DNA from: DASXKD01 sp963703605
Lineage (GTDB): Bacteria > Actinomycetota > Actinomycetes > Streptosporangiales > Streptosporangiaceae
Direction: 5' to 3'
Assembly (NCBI GenBank): GCA_963703605.1
Contig: CAVPFC010000041.1
Location: 105,006-169,005, forward strand
DNA: 64,000 nt
This document shows, one piece after another, positions 1 to 9,500 of this stretch. The number at the start of each line of letters is the position of its first letter. The stretch's first letter is position 1. The notes under the pieces are model-generated. The model did no database searches. It saw nothing but the letters and a program-made list of their open reading frames with translations, and was not told where the DNA came from. The translations under genes were made by a program, and so were the position numbers.

Positions 1-131
1 TCGTTCCCGGCACGTCACACGGCCTCCTGGTGGAGAAGCCAGACCTGTGCAACCTGCTCATCGAGGACTTCCTGACCAAGGAGCCGGTGCAGACCTTCGC
101 GCCGATCCGCCGGGCCGTGCCCTACGGATGA
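1..131 (+). CDS. Alpha/beta hydrolase, C-terminal end only (partial)
   Basis: The reading frame starting at base 3 is open from the window edge to a TGA at 129-131 and gives about 42 residues. They include G-T-S-H-G-L-L followed by an amphipathic tail (NLLIEDFL). This is the usual C-terminus of an alpha/beta hydrolase, where the histidine (codon 18-20) would be the catalytic His. The rest of the gene, including the nucleophile, lies upstream of the window, so substrate cannot be inferred. Inference from a short fragment; other hydrolase subfamilies fit equally well. Confidence 0.6.
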   Translation, partial: VPGTSHGLLVEKPDLCNLLIEDFLTKEPVQTFAPIRRAVPYG

Positions 132-250
132 ACCACGACCTGGCCGGCCCGATCGGCCCGCACGACCGGGGTCAGGGCGGGGACTTCCCCGATAGCCCCG
201 GCTGGCCGCCCGGCGGGAGGGTGGAACTCCCGGCTACAGGAGGTCCCCGG

Positions 251-2125
251 ATGCTGCGTAAAGCCCGAAAGTCGCTTGTTGTGATAGCCGCCGCGATGGC
301 GGCGCTGGCCCTGGCCGGTGCCGCGCGGCCCGCGGCGGCCGGCGCCGGTGCCGGTGCTGGTGCCGCGCTGCCGCGGCTGCACTCGCGGTACGTGCGGATG
401 CCGGACGGCGTGCGCCTGGCCGTCGACGTGTGGCTGCCGCCCGGCACCACCGGCGCCGCGCGGCTGCCGACCGTGCTGGAGATGGACCGGTACTGGCGCG
501 CCCGGGCGTACTCCGGCGGGTACAAGAACAACCCGAACTACCTCATCGCGCAGCCGTGGAACGCCCGCGGTTACGCGTACGTGTTCGCGGACCTGCGCGG
601 CACCGGAGCCTCGTTCGGCACGCTCACCGCCGAGCTGGGCAAGGCGCTGGTCGGCGACGCCGGGCCGCTGGCCGACTGGATCGCCGCCCAGCCCTGGTCG
701 AACGGGCGGGTGGGGGTGACCGGCGTGTCCTACGCGGCGGACGTCGCGATGTCGTCGCTGGCGCTGCGCGACCCGCACATCACCGCGGCCGCGCCGATCT
801 CCTACGACTTCGACCCGTACGAGGACCTGGCCCGGCCCGGCGGGATCCTGATCCAGCCGCTGATCGAGCCCTACGGGCTGTTGCTGCGGATCCTCGACAA
901 GGCCGGCGGCACCACCTGCTCGACCAGCGCCGCGACGCGGGCGCTGTGCAAGCAGACCGGGCTGACCGGCGCCGCGCCCGAGCCGGTCGACGGGCCGGAC
1001 GGCAAGGCGCTGCGCGCGGCGGCGCGGGCGCAGCACTTCCGCAACGCCAACCTGGTCGCCCTGGCCGAGGCGGGGGTGTACCGGGACTACACCGACGGGC
1101 CGCAGAGCTGGACCGTGGCCAGCGTCGGGCCCAAGACCACCGCGATCGGCGCGGGCGGGGTGCCGATCCTCACCTTCGCCGGGTGGCTGGACGCCGGCAC
1201 GTCCAACGGCGTGCTGTCGGAGTTCGAGGGCCTGCCGAACACGCAGGAATCCTGGATCGGGCCGTGGAGCCACGGCCAGGGGTACCTCGCCGACCCGTTC
1301 CGGCCCAGCCGGCTGCTGACCGCGGCCGAGCACCGGCAGCTCAACGACCGGGTGCAGGAGTTCTTCGACCGCTACGTGAAGCACGACGACCGCCCGGACG
1401 GCACCCGGGTGCTGCACTACTACACGCTTAACGCGGGCACCTGGCACACCACCACCCGCTGGCCGGTCGCGGGCACCCGGATGCGCCGGCTCTACCTGGG
1501 CGGCGGCCACGCGCTGACCGCGCGGCAGCCGGCCCCCGGCTCGAACCTGCTGCACCTCAACCCCACCGCGGGCACCGGCCACCTGGACCGGTGGAACACC
1601 AACCTCACCGGCGGCCCGGTCGTGTACCCCGACCGCGCCTCCGTCGACCACAAGCTGCTCACCTACACCAGCGCGCCGCTGGGCCGGGCGACCACGGTGA
1701 CCGGCCTCGGCCGGGTGAGGATGGATGTGACCGGCATCCGCGGCGCGGCGCACGGCGCCCTGTACGCCTACCTCGAAGATGTGCAGCCCAGCGGCCGCGT
1801 CGTCTACGTGACCGAGGGCGAGCTGGCGCTCGCCGACCGCGCGATCGCGCCGAAGCGGGACAACCCGCCGTGGCGCAGGCTGCGCACCCCGCGCACCTAC
1901 GCGAGCGCCGACGCGTCGCCGTTCCCGCTGCACCGCCCGGAGCAGATCAGGTTCGACCTGCTGCCCACCTCGGTGCAGTTCCACGCGGGCGACCGGATCC
2001 GGGTCGCGATCGCGGCCGCCGACCCCGACTCCTTCCAGCTCATGCCGGCCAACGGCAACGCGGTCTACCGGATCAGCCACGGCGCCGGCAGCGCTTCGTT
2101 CGTGGAGCTGCCCGTCATCCGGTGA
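251..2125 (+). CDS. Secreted CocE/NonD-type hydrolase (X-Pro dipeptidyl-peptidase S15 family)
   Basis: 624 residues. The ATG at 251 follows the SD-like CAGGAGG (about 238-244) and begins a clear signal peptide: basic MLRKARK, then an Ala/Leu/Val core, ending near the Ala/Gly-rich segment at about residue 35. Family features are the RMPDGVRLAVDVWLP start of the hydrolase fold, the nucleophile elbow G-V-S-Y (Ser about residue 160), the acid segment FAGWLDAG, the His segment GPWSHG, and a C-terminal jelly-roll domain. The S15/CocE family cleaves acyl or peptide bonds outside the cell; the real substrate is unknown. It stands alone between a hydrolase end and a convergent histidine kinase. An in-frame opening further upstream (to 47) lacks a signal peptide and is not favoured. 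Confidence 0.85.
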   Translation: MLRKARKSLVVIAAAMAALALAGAARPAAAGAGAGAGAALPRLHSRYVRMPDGVRLAVDVWLPPGTTGAARLPTVLEMDRYWRARAYSGGYKNNPNYLIAQPWNARGYAYVFADLRGTGASFGTLTAELGKALVGDAGPLADWIAAQPWSNGRVGVTGVSYAADVAMSSLALRDPHITAAAPISYDFDPYEDLARPGGILIQPLIEPYGLLLRILDKAGGTTCSTSAATRALCKQTGLTGAAPEPVDGPDGKALRAAARAQHFRNANLVALAEAGVYRDYTDGPQSWTVASVGPKTTAIGAGGVPILTFAGWLDAGTSNGVLSEFEGLPNTQESWIGPWSHGQGYLADPFRPSRLLTAAEHRQLNDRVQEFFDRYVKHDDRPDGTRVLHYYTLNAGTWHTTTRWPVAGTRMRRLYLGGGHALTARQPAPGSNLLHLNPTAGTGHLDRWNTNLTGGPVVYPDRASVDHKLLTYTSAPLGRATTVTGLGRVRMDVTGIRGAAHGALYAYLEDVQPSGRVVYVTEGELALADRAIAPKRDNPPWRRLRTPRTYASADASPFPLHRPEQIRFDLLPTSVQFHAGDRIRVAIAAADPDSFQLMPANGNAVYRISHGAGSASFVELPVIR

Positions 2126-2179
2126 GCGGCGGCCGGTGCACGCCGGCCCGGCGCGGCGTACGGTACCGGTCCAGCCCGA

Positions 2180-3346
2180 TCACTGCGGGAAGGCCACCGC
2201 AATGAGCAGGCCGCCGCCGGGCCGGGGCTGGGCGGTGATCGTCGCGCGGTGGGCGCGGGCGATGGCCTGGACGATCGACAGGCCCAGGCCATGCCCGTCG
2301 CCGCGCCCCGTGCGGTCGGCGGAAAGGCGCTGGAACGGCTGGAAGAGCCGGTCCATCGCGGCCGCCGGGACCGGTGGCCCGGTGTTGGCCACGGTGAGGA
2401 CGGCGTGGGAGCCCTCGGTCTCGGCGGTGACCTCGATCCGGCCGCCGGGCAGGTTGTGCAGCAGCGCGTTGTCGATCAGGTTGGCGGCCAGGTGCTCCAC
2501 CAGGCGGGGGCTGCCCACCGCCGGTGCCGGGCTGAACGTCGTGTGCAGGATCAGGTTCTGGCGCCGTAGCTCGGATTCGCGGCTGGCCAGGATCTTGCGG
2601 ACCAGGTCAGCCACGTCAAAGGACTCGTGGCTGGTGAGGCCGGCCTGGCCGTGCGCCAGGGTGAGCAGCGCGTCGATGAGCTGATGCTGCTGGGCGCCGG
2701 ATGCCAGGACCCGCTCGTGAGCGGAGCGGAGCGACTCGACGGTGGCACCGGGGTCGGCGAGGGCGACCTGGCTGATAACCCGCTGGCGGGCCAGCGGGGT
2801 GCGCAGTTCGTGCGCGGCGTTGGCGATGAACTGGCGCTGGGCGGCAAAGGCGGCCTCCAGGCGTGCCAGCAGACCGTCGATGGTGTCGGCGAGTTCGGTG
2901 AGCTCGTCGCGGGGGCCGGCGAGGGCCAGCCGCTCGCTCAGGCTGGCGGCGGAGATCTGGCGGGCGGTCGTGGTGATGGAGCGCAGCGGTTGCAGCGCCC
3001 GGCTGGCGATGAACCAGCCCAGGACCACCGAGAGCGCCGCCACCCCGGCGAGCGCCAGCGCCGAGCGGGACACAAGCTCGCTCAGGACGGTGGCGTGCTG
3101 CTGTACCGCGATCGCGCGCGCCTGCTGCGCGCCGATGACGTGGCACCCGGTGCCTGGTGCCCGGCAAGACGCATTGCCCGCGGAATTGCCGGCGAAGGCC
3201 TGGACGACCAGCCCGTAGGTGACCGTGAGCAGCACGGCGCCCGACAGCAGGAACAAGCCGCCGTACCAGGCGGTCAGGCGCAGCCGCACCGTGGCCCGCG
3301 GCTGCCAGGCGCGCACCGTCGCCGCGGCGATGTCGCGGGGGGTCAC
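2180..3346 (-). CDS. Two-component sensor histidine kinase
   Basis: 388 residues, GTG start overlapping the regulator stop by 4 nt (GTGA), so the pair is translationally coupled. Order: cytoplasmic N-tail, TM1 about residues 27-50, a short extracytoplasmic loop of about 45 residues holding two Cys (C61, C68), TM2 about 95-115, HAMP about 116-168, HisKA with phospho-acceptor H179 in A-A-H-E-L-R-T-P, then HATPase_c with the N box (NLIDNALLHN) and G boxes (GRGDGHGLGLSIV). It should phosphorylate the adjacent OmpR-type regulator. The signal is unknown; the two loop cysteines could form a disulphide. Confidence 0.93.
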   Translation of the reverse strand: MTPRDIAAATVRAWQPRATVRLRLTAWYGGLFLLSGAVLLTVTYGLVVQAFAGNSAGNASCRAPGTGCHVIGAQQARAIAVQQHATVLSELVSRSALALAGVAALSVVLGWFIASRALQPLRSITTTARQISAASLSERLALAGPRDELTELADTIDGLLARLEAAFAAQRQFIANAAHELRTPLARQRVISQVALADPGATVESLRSAHERVLASGAQQHQLIDALLTLAHGQAGLTSHESFDVADLVRKILASRESELRRQNLILHTTFSPAPAVGSPRLVEHLAANLIDNALLHNLPGGRIEVTAETEGSHAVLTVANTGPPVPAAAMDRLFQPFQRLSADRTGRGDGHGLGLSIVQAIARAHRATITAQPRPGGGLLIAVAFPQ

Positions 3347-4008
3347 GGCTGCGGCCCGATCACGTACCCGGACCTGGGCACCGTGTCGATGAGCGGCGGG
3401 TGGCCCAGCTTGGCCCGCAGCCGGCCGACGGTGATCTTCACGGCGGCCGTGAACGGGTCGGCGTTCTCATCCCACACCCGGTCCAGCAGTTCCTCGGCCG
3501 AGACCACCCGCCCATGGGCGGCGAGCAGCAACTCCAGCACCCCGAACTCCTTGGGCGCCAGATCGAGCGGCCGGCCTGCCCGCCAGGCGCGGCGCCGCCC
3601 GGTATCCACGACCAGGCCGCCGCGGCGCAGCACCGGCGGGATGGCGGGCTGGGCGCGGCGGAACAGCGCACCGATCCGGGCCACGAGCACCGGGAAGTCA
3701 AACGGCTTGGCCAGGTAGTCATCGGCGCCCAGGCCCAGCCCCGCCACCAGGTCCTCGGTCGCCGCAGCGGCGGTGAGCATCAGCACCCGGCTGCGGCACC
3801 CGGCCGCCACCAGCCGGCCGCAGACCTCATCGCCGTGCATGCCCGGCAGATCCCGGTCCAGCACTATCACGTCGTAGCCGTTGACCAGCGCCCGTTCCAG
3901 CCCCGCGGGGCCGTCGAGCGCCACATCGACGGCCATCTGGGCCTGGCGAAGCCCGGTGGCCACCGCCTCGGCCATTTCCCGGTCGTCCTCGACCACCAGC
4001 ACCCGCAC
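3343..4008 (-). CDS. OmpR/PhoB-family response regulator
   Basis: 221 residues. The GTG at 4008 is chosen because it sits 5 nt after GGGAGG and gives the canonical receiver start V-R-V-L-V-V-E-D-D; upstream in-frame ATGs add sequence the family does not have. Receiver phospho-site D51 in V-L-D-R-D-L-P-G, conserved Lys in Y-L-A-K-P-F, followed by a winged-helix Trans_reg_C domain ending RSGYVIGP. It is the first gene of the regulator/kinase operon. Two pairs of 11-bp-spaced GGTATCG repeats lie upstream, which is the layout expected for OmpR-type dimers, suggesting autoregulation and control of the divergent lipoprotein. Confidence 0.93.
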   Translation of the reverse strand: MRVLVVEDDREMAEAVATGLRQAQMAVDVALDGPAGLERALVNGYDVIVLDRDLPGMHGDEVCGRLVAAGCRSRVLMLTAAAATEDLVAGLGLGADDYLAKPFDFPVLVARIGALFRRAQPAIPPVLRRGGLVVDTGRRRAWRAGRPLDLAPKEFGVLELLLAAHGRVVSAEELLDRVWDENADPFTAAVKITVGRLRAKLGHPPLIDTVPRSGYVIGPQP

Positions 4009-4053
4009 GGCCACCTCCCTGCGCGCATGTCCCATCAGGATGCCCCGCGCACG

Positions 4054-4159
4054 GGTATCGGCGCGGTATCGGACCTGCTCGCGGCGCACCGCCTGGTGCC
4101 CGTGGGGCCCTGGCCTTCGGGGGCGGGAGCCTGGCCGCCGCCGATACCTGCGCGATACC
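4054..4159. promoter_or_regulatory. Divergent promoter region with two OmpR-type direct-repeat sites
   Basis: The intergenic space between the response regulator and the lipoprotein contains GGTATCG at 4054-4060 and 4065-4071 on the plus strand (period exactly 11 bp). Its complement CGATACC lies at 4142-4148 and 4153-4159 (again period 11). OmpR/PhoB regulators bind head-to-tail repeats at one-turn spacing, so the two oppositely oriented sites probably bind the neighbouring regulator and serve the two divergent genes. Repeats are seen directly; regulator assignment is inference. Confidence 0.6.
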
Positions 4160-4182
4160 CCCGGTCGCCTAGACCTAATGAC

Positions 4183-4749
4183 ATGACGCGCGGGAGAACA
4201 GCATCCAGACCAGGCACGAGCGACGCCGCCAGCGGCGGCCGTCACCCCGGCCGGCGGTTGCGGGAGGGCGTCCTGGCCGCCGCGCTCGCCGGGATCGCCG
4301 TGCTCGCGGCGGCGTGCGGGGCCGGCCCGGCGGGCGGGCCGGCTCCGGGGAGCGGGCAAGCGCCTTACCGGCAGGCGCTTGCCTACGCGCGGTGCATGCG
4401 CGCCCACGGCGACCCCGGGTTCGCCGATCCCAACAGCCAGGGGCTGTTCCCGCACCCGGCCGGGCCCCAGTATCGGTCAGCCACCACGGCATGCGGGCAC
4501 CTGCTGCCCAGCCAGCCGCTGACGGCGGCGCGGAAACAGGAGCATGTCAGCCAGGCCTTGAAGTTTTCCGCGTGCATCCGCTCCCACGGGATCCCCGGCT
4601 TTCCCGATCCCACCGTCGCCGACGGCGGCGCCGCCATCGGCCTCGGGCCGGGCCGCATCGACCGGAGCTCACCGCAGTTCGTGGCCGCGGTGCGCGCCTG
4701 CCGCGAACTCGAGCCCGGGATGGCCGGGGCACTGGCCGGCGGCGCGTAG
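4183..4749 (+). CDS. Lipoprotein with duplicated RCMRxHG/ FPDP-type motif
   Basis: 188 residues with a lipobox (L-A-A-A-C, Cys about residue 46) after a long basic N-terminus, so it should be a membrane-anchored lipoprotein. The exported part has two related halves: Y-A-R-C-M-R-A-H-G-D-P-G-F-A-D-P and S-A-C-I-R-S-H-G-I-P-G-F-P-D-P. Each carries one Cys and the H-G...D-P pattern. Similar proteins are common in actinobacteria, often beside two-component systems or transporters, with no established function. It is divergent from the two-component system and shares its repeat-bearing promoter, so it may be its target. No Shine-Dalgarno is visible; a leaderless start is possible. Confidence 0.75.
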   Translation: MTRGRTASRPGTSDAASGGRHPGRRLREGVLAAALAGIAVLAAACGAGPAGGPAPGSGQAPYRQALAYARCMRAHGDPGFADPNSQGLFPHPAGPQYRSATTACGHLLPSQPLTAARKQEHVSQALKFSACIRSHGIPGFPDPTVADGGAAIGLGPGRIDRSSPQFVAAVRACRELEPGMAGALAGGA

Positions 4750-4879
4750 GCCCGCGGGCGGCCCGGGCGGGGCCCACGCTGGGCGCCATGACCGGACGGA
4801 TGCGAGCATGGGCTGTGGTCACCGTCTCCCGCCGGGCACGTCAGGGCCGGCCAGCGCGCGACCGTGACCGCTCACCGGC

Positions 4880-5107
4880 GTGATCTACGGGCTGGTCGCG
4901 GCGGCCGGGTGGGGCCTGTCGGCCGTGGCGGCCACGCACGCGGCCCGGCGCGCCGGCACCTACCTCGCGGTCCTGGGTGGCCAGGGCCTCGGTGTCCTCG
5001 TGCTGTTGCTGCTGACCGCCGTCCTGCGTCCGGCGTTCGCGCCGGTCAACGGCCACGTCGCGGCCGTTCTCGCCAGCGCCGGCCTGGTTCTGATCGGCCT
5101 GGGCTGA
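4880..5107 (+). pseudogene. EamA/DMT-transporter N-terminal remnant
   Basis: A GTG-started frame of 75 residues reads I-Y-G-L-V-A-A-A-G-W-G-L-S-A-V followed by two hydrophobic helices. This resembles the first helices of EamA (drug/metabolite transporter) domains, which normally have about 10 helices and 280-310 residues. It stops after roughly two and a half helices, with no continuation in another frame before the convergent lipase. I read it as a truncated remnant; a small membrane protein cannot be excluded. Confidence 0.45.
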
Positions 5108-5121
5108 CGGCCACGGCGCCC

Positions 5122-6474
5122 TCAGTGAGCCTTGTGCACCGGGGCCAGGGAGTTGCCGGGCGGGATCTGCGCGCAGTCATTCGGTGTGCCGATTCCGGCG
5201 AAAAGGCCGTTGAGCCAGGCCAGGGCGGCGGGCGACCAGACCGGGAAGGTCGTGACGTGGCTCAGGCTGTCGTATTGCGTGTAGTCCACCGCGGTGCCGG
5301 AGGCGCAGAAGTCCCGGGCCAGCGTGCGGACATCGCCGGCGATCATCACCCCGTCACCGGGCCCGATGCCGGGCTTGTTGCCGGGGGTGCCTTCGAGGGT
5401 GCCGTCCGCCCCCTGGCCGATGAACATGGGAATGGTCGGTGAGCCGCGGAGGCCGGCATCGAGCTCGTTCTCGACCTTGACCAGGACGGGGATGCTGTCG
5501 GGATTGGCGTAGGGCGGCTTCACCAGCTTGGCGAACGTAAGCCCGGGGTACTGGCCCAGGACGTTGATGATCGAGGCCTTTTGCAGCTTGCCGTAGAGCA
5601 GGCGTCCGTAGCTGTTCAGGTACGGCGTGATGTCGATGTGGAAGCCCCGGGCGATCCCGATGATGGCCATGGGGATGATGCCCGCCCAGATGCTGCTGCC
5701 GTCCACGTAGGTGAGATTGTGGGCCGGGTCGGCCAGCACGCCGCCTTCGGCCGCGCCGACCAGCTGGCGGTTCACATCCGGGGCGTAGGAGGGCGCCATC
5801 TGGGCGGCCCAGTCGGTCGCGATGGCGCCCCCGGAGTAGCCGAACAAGCCGATCGGGGTGGCCGTGGTGAGCCCGGTGAGCCGGGAGCCCGTCGCGGCCC
5901 GTATCGAGTTGAGGGTGTTTCTCCCGTACTCCGGCCCGCTGGCGAAGTCGGCCCGCTGGCCCTCGATGTCGGGAACGATGACCGTGTAGCCCTCCTCGAG
6001 CAGCGGGGCGATCACCACCGACTCGGCGTCGGCCACCAGCCCGCCCAGGGTGACGTCGCCGGCGATCTGGACCGACGGCTCGTCGGCCGGGTTCAGCGAG
6101 TCGTAGAACGACTGGTAGGAGACCGCACGGGGCCCGCTGAGGGACGGCACGGGCGGCTCGAGCACCGACGTGACGTTCGCCGTCGGCTGGCCCAGCGCGC
6201 CGGCGGAGCGGTACAGCAACTGGACGACCCGGACCGGCAGCGGTATGCCGGCGACGTGGTAGGACAGCGTCCGGGTCTTCAGCACCGTACCCGGCCGGAT
6301 CCGGGCCAGCGGGACGCCGCCCGTGTAGTGGTAGAACGAGCCCGGGGCCGGCGCGCCCGCCGCCCGCGCCGCCGCTTGCGCCGCCGGGGGCCGCGCCCCG
6401 GCCAGGAGCGCCACCGCCAAGGCCACCACCGTCGCCGCCGCCACCGCCGCCTTGGACCAGATCCGCACGCACAT
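5122..6474 (-). CDS. Secreted triacylglycerol lipase (LIP family, PF03583-like)
   Basis: 450 residues. ATG at 6474 preceded by GGGAG. Signal peptide MCVRIWSKAAVAAATVVALA... ending about residue 35 at AQAAARA. The mature part starts with the family-typical F-Y-H-Y-T-G...P-G-T-V-L-K-T-R-T-L. Nucleophile elbow G-Y-S-G-G-A (G-x-S-x-G). The Asp/His pair is probably D in D-Y-T-Q-Y-D and H in S-L-S-H-V-T-T-F. The LIP family is extracellular and hydrolyses long-chain acylglycerols or related esters. It is divergent from the LAL-type regulator, with a palindrome in the shared promoter, which hints at control by that regulator. Confidence 0.88.
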   Translation of the reverse strand: MCVRIWSKAAVAAATVVALAVALLAGARPPAAQAAARAAGAPAPGSFYHYTGGVPLARIRPGTVLKTRTLSYHVAGIPLPVRVVQLLYRSAGALGQPTANVTSVLEPPVPSLSGPRAVSYQSFYDSLNPADEPSVQIAGDVTLGGLVADAESVVIAPLLEEGYTVIVPDIEGQRADFASGPEYGRNTLNSIRAATGSRLTGLTTATPIGLFGYSGGAIATDWAAQMAPSYAPDVNRQLVGAAEGGVLADPAHNLTYVDGSSIWAGIIPMAIIGIARGFHIDITPYLNSYGRLLYGKLQKASIINVLGQYPGLTFAKLVKPPYANPDSIPVLVKVENELDAGLRGSPTIPMFIGQGADGTLEGTPGNKPGIGPGDGVMIAGDVRTLARDFCASGTAVDYTQYDSLSHVTTFPVWSPAALAWLNGLFAGIGTPNDCAQIPPGNSLAPVHKAH

Positions 6475-6512
6475 CGGCTTTCTCCCGTCGGCCCGGGCTC
6501 CCAGCGGTATGT

Positions 6513-6528
6513 TACCCACTAGTAGGTA
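6513..6528. promoter_or_regulatory. Near-palindrome in lipase/LuxR divergent promoter
   Basis: TACCCACTAGTAGGTA reads almost the same on both strands (one symmetric mismatch pair) and sits midway between the divergent lipase and LAL-regulator starts. A second CACTACC/AGTAGCC pair follows at about 6532-6550. Likely operator; binder unknown. Confidence 0.4.
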
Positions 6529-6580
6529 TCCGGCACTACCCCCCAGTAGCCGGGCCCGCACCGGCACACTGGATACCCAG

Positions 6581-9500
6581 ATGGACGTACTGGGCAGGGA
6601 CGCGGAGCTGGCCCAGATCGACGGCTGGCTGCGCGCGGGGGCGGGGCACGCGGACGCGCCGGCCCCGCCGGGCGGCGGGCCGGTCACGCCGGGCGGCGTG
6701 CTGGTCATCGAGGGCGAGCCGGGCATCGGCAAGACCACGCTGTGGGGCGAGGTGGTGCGCCGTGCCCGGCTGGCCGGATGGCAGGTGCTGTCCTGCCGGC
6801 CCGTTCCCTCCGACGCGGGGCTGCCGCATGTCGGGCTGACTGATCTGCTCCGGCCGATCCCGGCGAGCACCTTCGAACGCCTCCCCCGGCCGCAACGCCG
6901 GCCGCTCGAGGTCGCGCTGCTGCTCCAGGAGGCGGGCGAGCGCGACCTCGAGCCCCGCGCGGTCGGCACCGGGCTCACCGCGCTGCTCGCCGCGGTGGCG
7001 GAGGCGGGACCGCTGCTGCTCGCGATCGACGACGCCCAGTGGCTCGACCCGGCGTCGGCCCGGTCGCTGGCGTTCGCGCTGCGGCGGCTCGACCGGTCGC
7101 CGGTGCGGGTGGCGGCCGCGGTCCGGATCGACGCGGCGCCCGAGCCGGCCGCGGCACAGGGGCCGCGGGCGGGCGCCTTCGCCGGGATCGAGGCCGCACT
7201 GGGCGGCCAGGCGCTGACGCGCCTCCCGGTGGGACCGCTCAGCCTGGCCAGCGCCTACCACATGTTCCGCCGCAGGCTGGACGTGTCGTTCCCGCGGCCG
7301 GTGCTGGTGCGGATCCACCAGGCCTCGGGCGGCAACCCGTTCTACGCCCTGGAGATAGCCCAGGAGATCAGCCGAGTCGGCGTCCCGCCGGCGGGACGGC
7401 CGCTGCCGGTTCCCGCCAATCACCGCGATCTGGCGCTGCTGCGGCTGCGCAGGCTGCCCCGCGCCACCAGGGACGTGCTGACCGAGATCTCCGCGATGCC
7501 CAGCGCGTCCGCCAGCGACGTCGACCTGCCGGCGCTGGCGCCGGCCGAACGGGCGGGCATCGTGGTGGTGAGCCACGAGGGCCGGGTGGAGTTCGGGCAC
7601 CCGCTGTTCGGGTCGGCGCTGTACTCCTCGCTGCCGGAGGCGGACCGGCGGGGCCTGCACCGCCGCCTGGCGCGGCGGGCGGGCAGCCCGGAGGAGCGCG
7701 CCAGGCACCTGGCCCTGGCGGCGGACGGCCCGGACGGCGCGACCGCGGCCGAGCTGGACCGCGCCGCCGCGGTGGCCAGCGCGCGGGGCGCCGCCGACGT
7801 GGCCGTCGAGCTGAAGGAACTGGCGTGCCGGCTCACCCCGGCGGCGGACCGGCCGGCCAGCGTCCGGCGCGGCATCGAGCTGGCCGAGCGCCGCTACTTC
7901 GCCGGCGACCCGGGCGGCGCCCGCGGGGAGCTGGAAGGGTGGCTCGGCACGCTGCCACCCGGCGACGACCGGGCCAGGGTGCTGCTGGAGCTGGGCAGCA
8001 TCAGCACGGTTCAGGGCGACGGCGAGGCCGGCCGGGAGCTGATGACGCAGGCCCTGGGCGAGGCGGGTACCCGGGGGCTGCGCGCCCGCATCCACGCGCG
8101 GATCGCGGCGGAGACCGACGACTGCGACTTGGGAGTCGAACACGCCGAGGCCGCGCTGGCGCTCCTCGACGAGCGCGACGACCCGCAGCTCTACTCGTTC
8201 GCCCTGCACAACTTCGCCCTGTTCAAGCTCTACTCGGGCCGGGGTGCCGACGACGCCGCGATCGAGAAGGGAATGCGCCTGCAACGGGAGGCGGCGGCGT
8301 GGGAGATGAGCAGCGTCCCCGCCATGTGGGCGCGCAACCTCGACGACTTCGGCACCGCCCGCACCCGGTTCGGCGACCTGCTCCGGGTGTGCCGCGAGCA
8401 GGGGGACGAGGCGACGGTCTCGGCCCTGCTCACCCACCTGGCCAGGCTCGAGGCCATGACCGGGCATATCGACCGGGCACGCGGCCTGGCGGAGGAGGCG
8501 CTTGAGGCGGCCGGCCAGACCGAGCAGGGGCTGCTGATCACGATGGCGCTGTGCGTCCGGGGGCACGTCTGCGTGTACGCGGGTGAGCTGCCGGAGGCGC
8601 GCGCCGCGATCGGGGAGATGATGCGCCGGCTCGGCGACCAGCCGGACATCATCCTCGAAGGGATGGCCAGGATGGTGCTCGGCGCGGCCGCGCTGGCGGA
8701 GGGGGACCTCGCCGAGGCCGACCGGCAGCTGTCCCGCTCCGACGAGATCGAAGAGCTCACACACCACCGCGAGCCGGCCACCAACCGCTTCCAGGCCGAT
8801 CACGCGGAAGCCGTGATCGGGCTCGGCGACCTGCCCCGCGCCGAACTGCTGGTCCAGCGGCTGGAGGCCCGCGCGCAAGCCCTGCCCCGCCCCTGGACCA
8901 ACGCGGTCTCCGCCCGCTGCCGCGGCCTGCTGAACGCGGCCCGGGGCAAGCTGGACGCCTCCCTCGCCGACTACCAGCGAGCGCTGGCCGCGCACAAATC
9001 GCTGGATATGCCCATCGAGCTGGGCCGGACGCTGCTCGCGCTCGGCCGGCTTCACCGCCGCCGCCACGAGCGGCAGCGCGCACAGGAGTGCCTGGCACGC
9101 GCCGCGGCCGTGTTCGAAGCGTGCGGCGCGCCCGGCTGGGCCGCGGTCACCGCCACCGAACTCGGCCGCGCCCAGGGCCGGCGGGGCAGTCACGCCCAGC
9201 TCACCGCCACCGAACGGCAGATCTGCGAGCTCGCCGCGGCGGGGCTGCGCAACTCCGAGATCGCCGCCCGGCTGTTCCTGTCGGGGAAGACGGTAGAGGC
9301 GAACCTGTCCCGCGCCTACCGCAAGCTCGGCGTCCGGTCCCGCACCGAGCTGGCGGGCCGCCTGGCCGCGGCCACCAGCGATCCGGCCAGCAGCGATCCG
9401 GCCACCAGCGATCCGGCCACCGGCGATCCGGCCGGCAAACGTAGAGCGCGCTTACTCCCCGCGCCACCGGGCCGCGTCGTGGGCCCGAAATATATGGAGG

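Noticed and set aside
6536..9193. 885-codon open frame antisense to the LAL regulator
   Set aside because: No motif, Arg/Gln/His-rich shadow composition; plus strand encodes intact Walker and HTH motifs.
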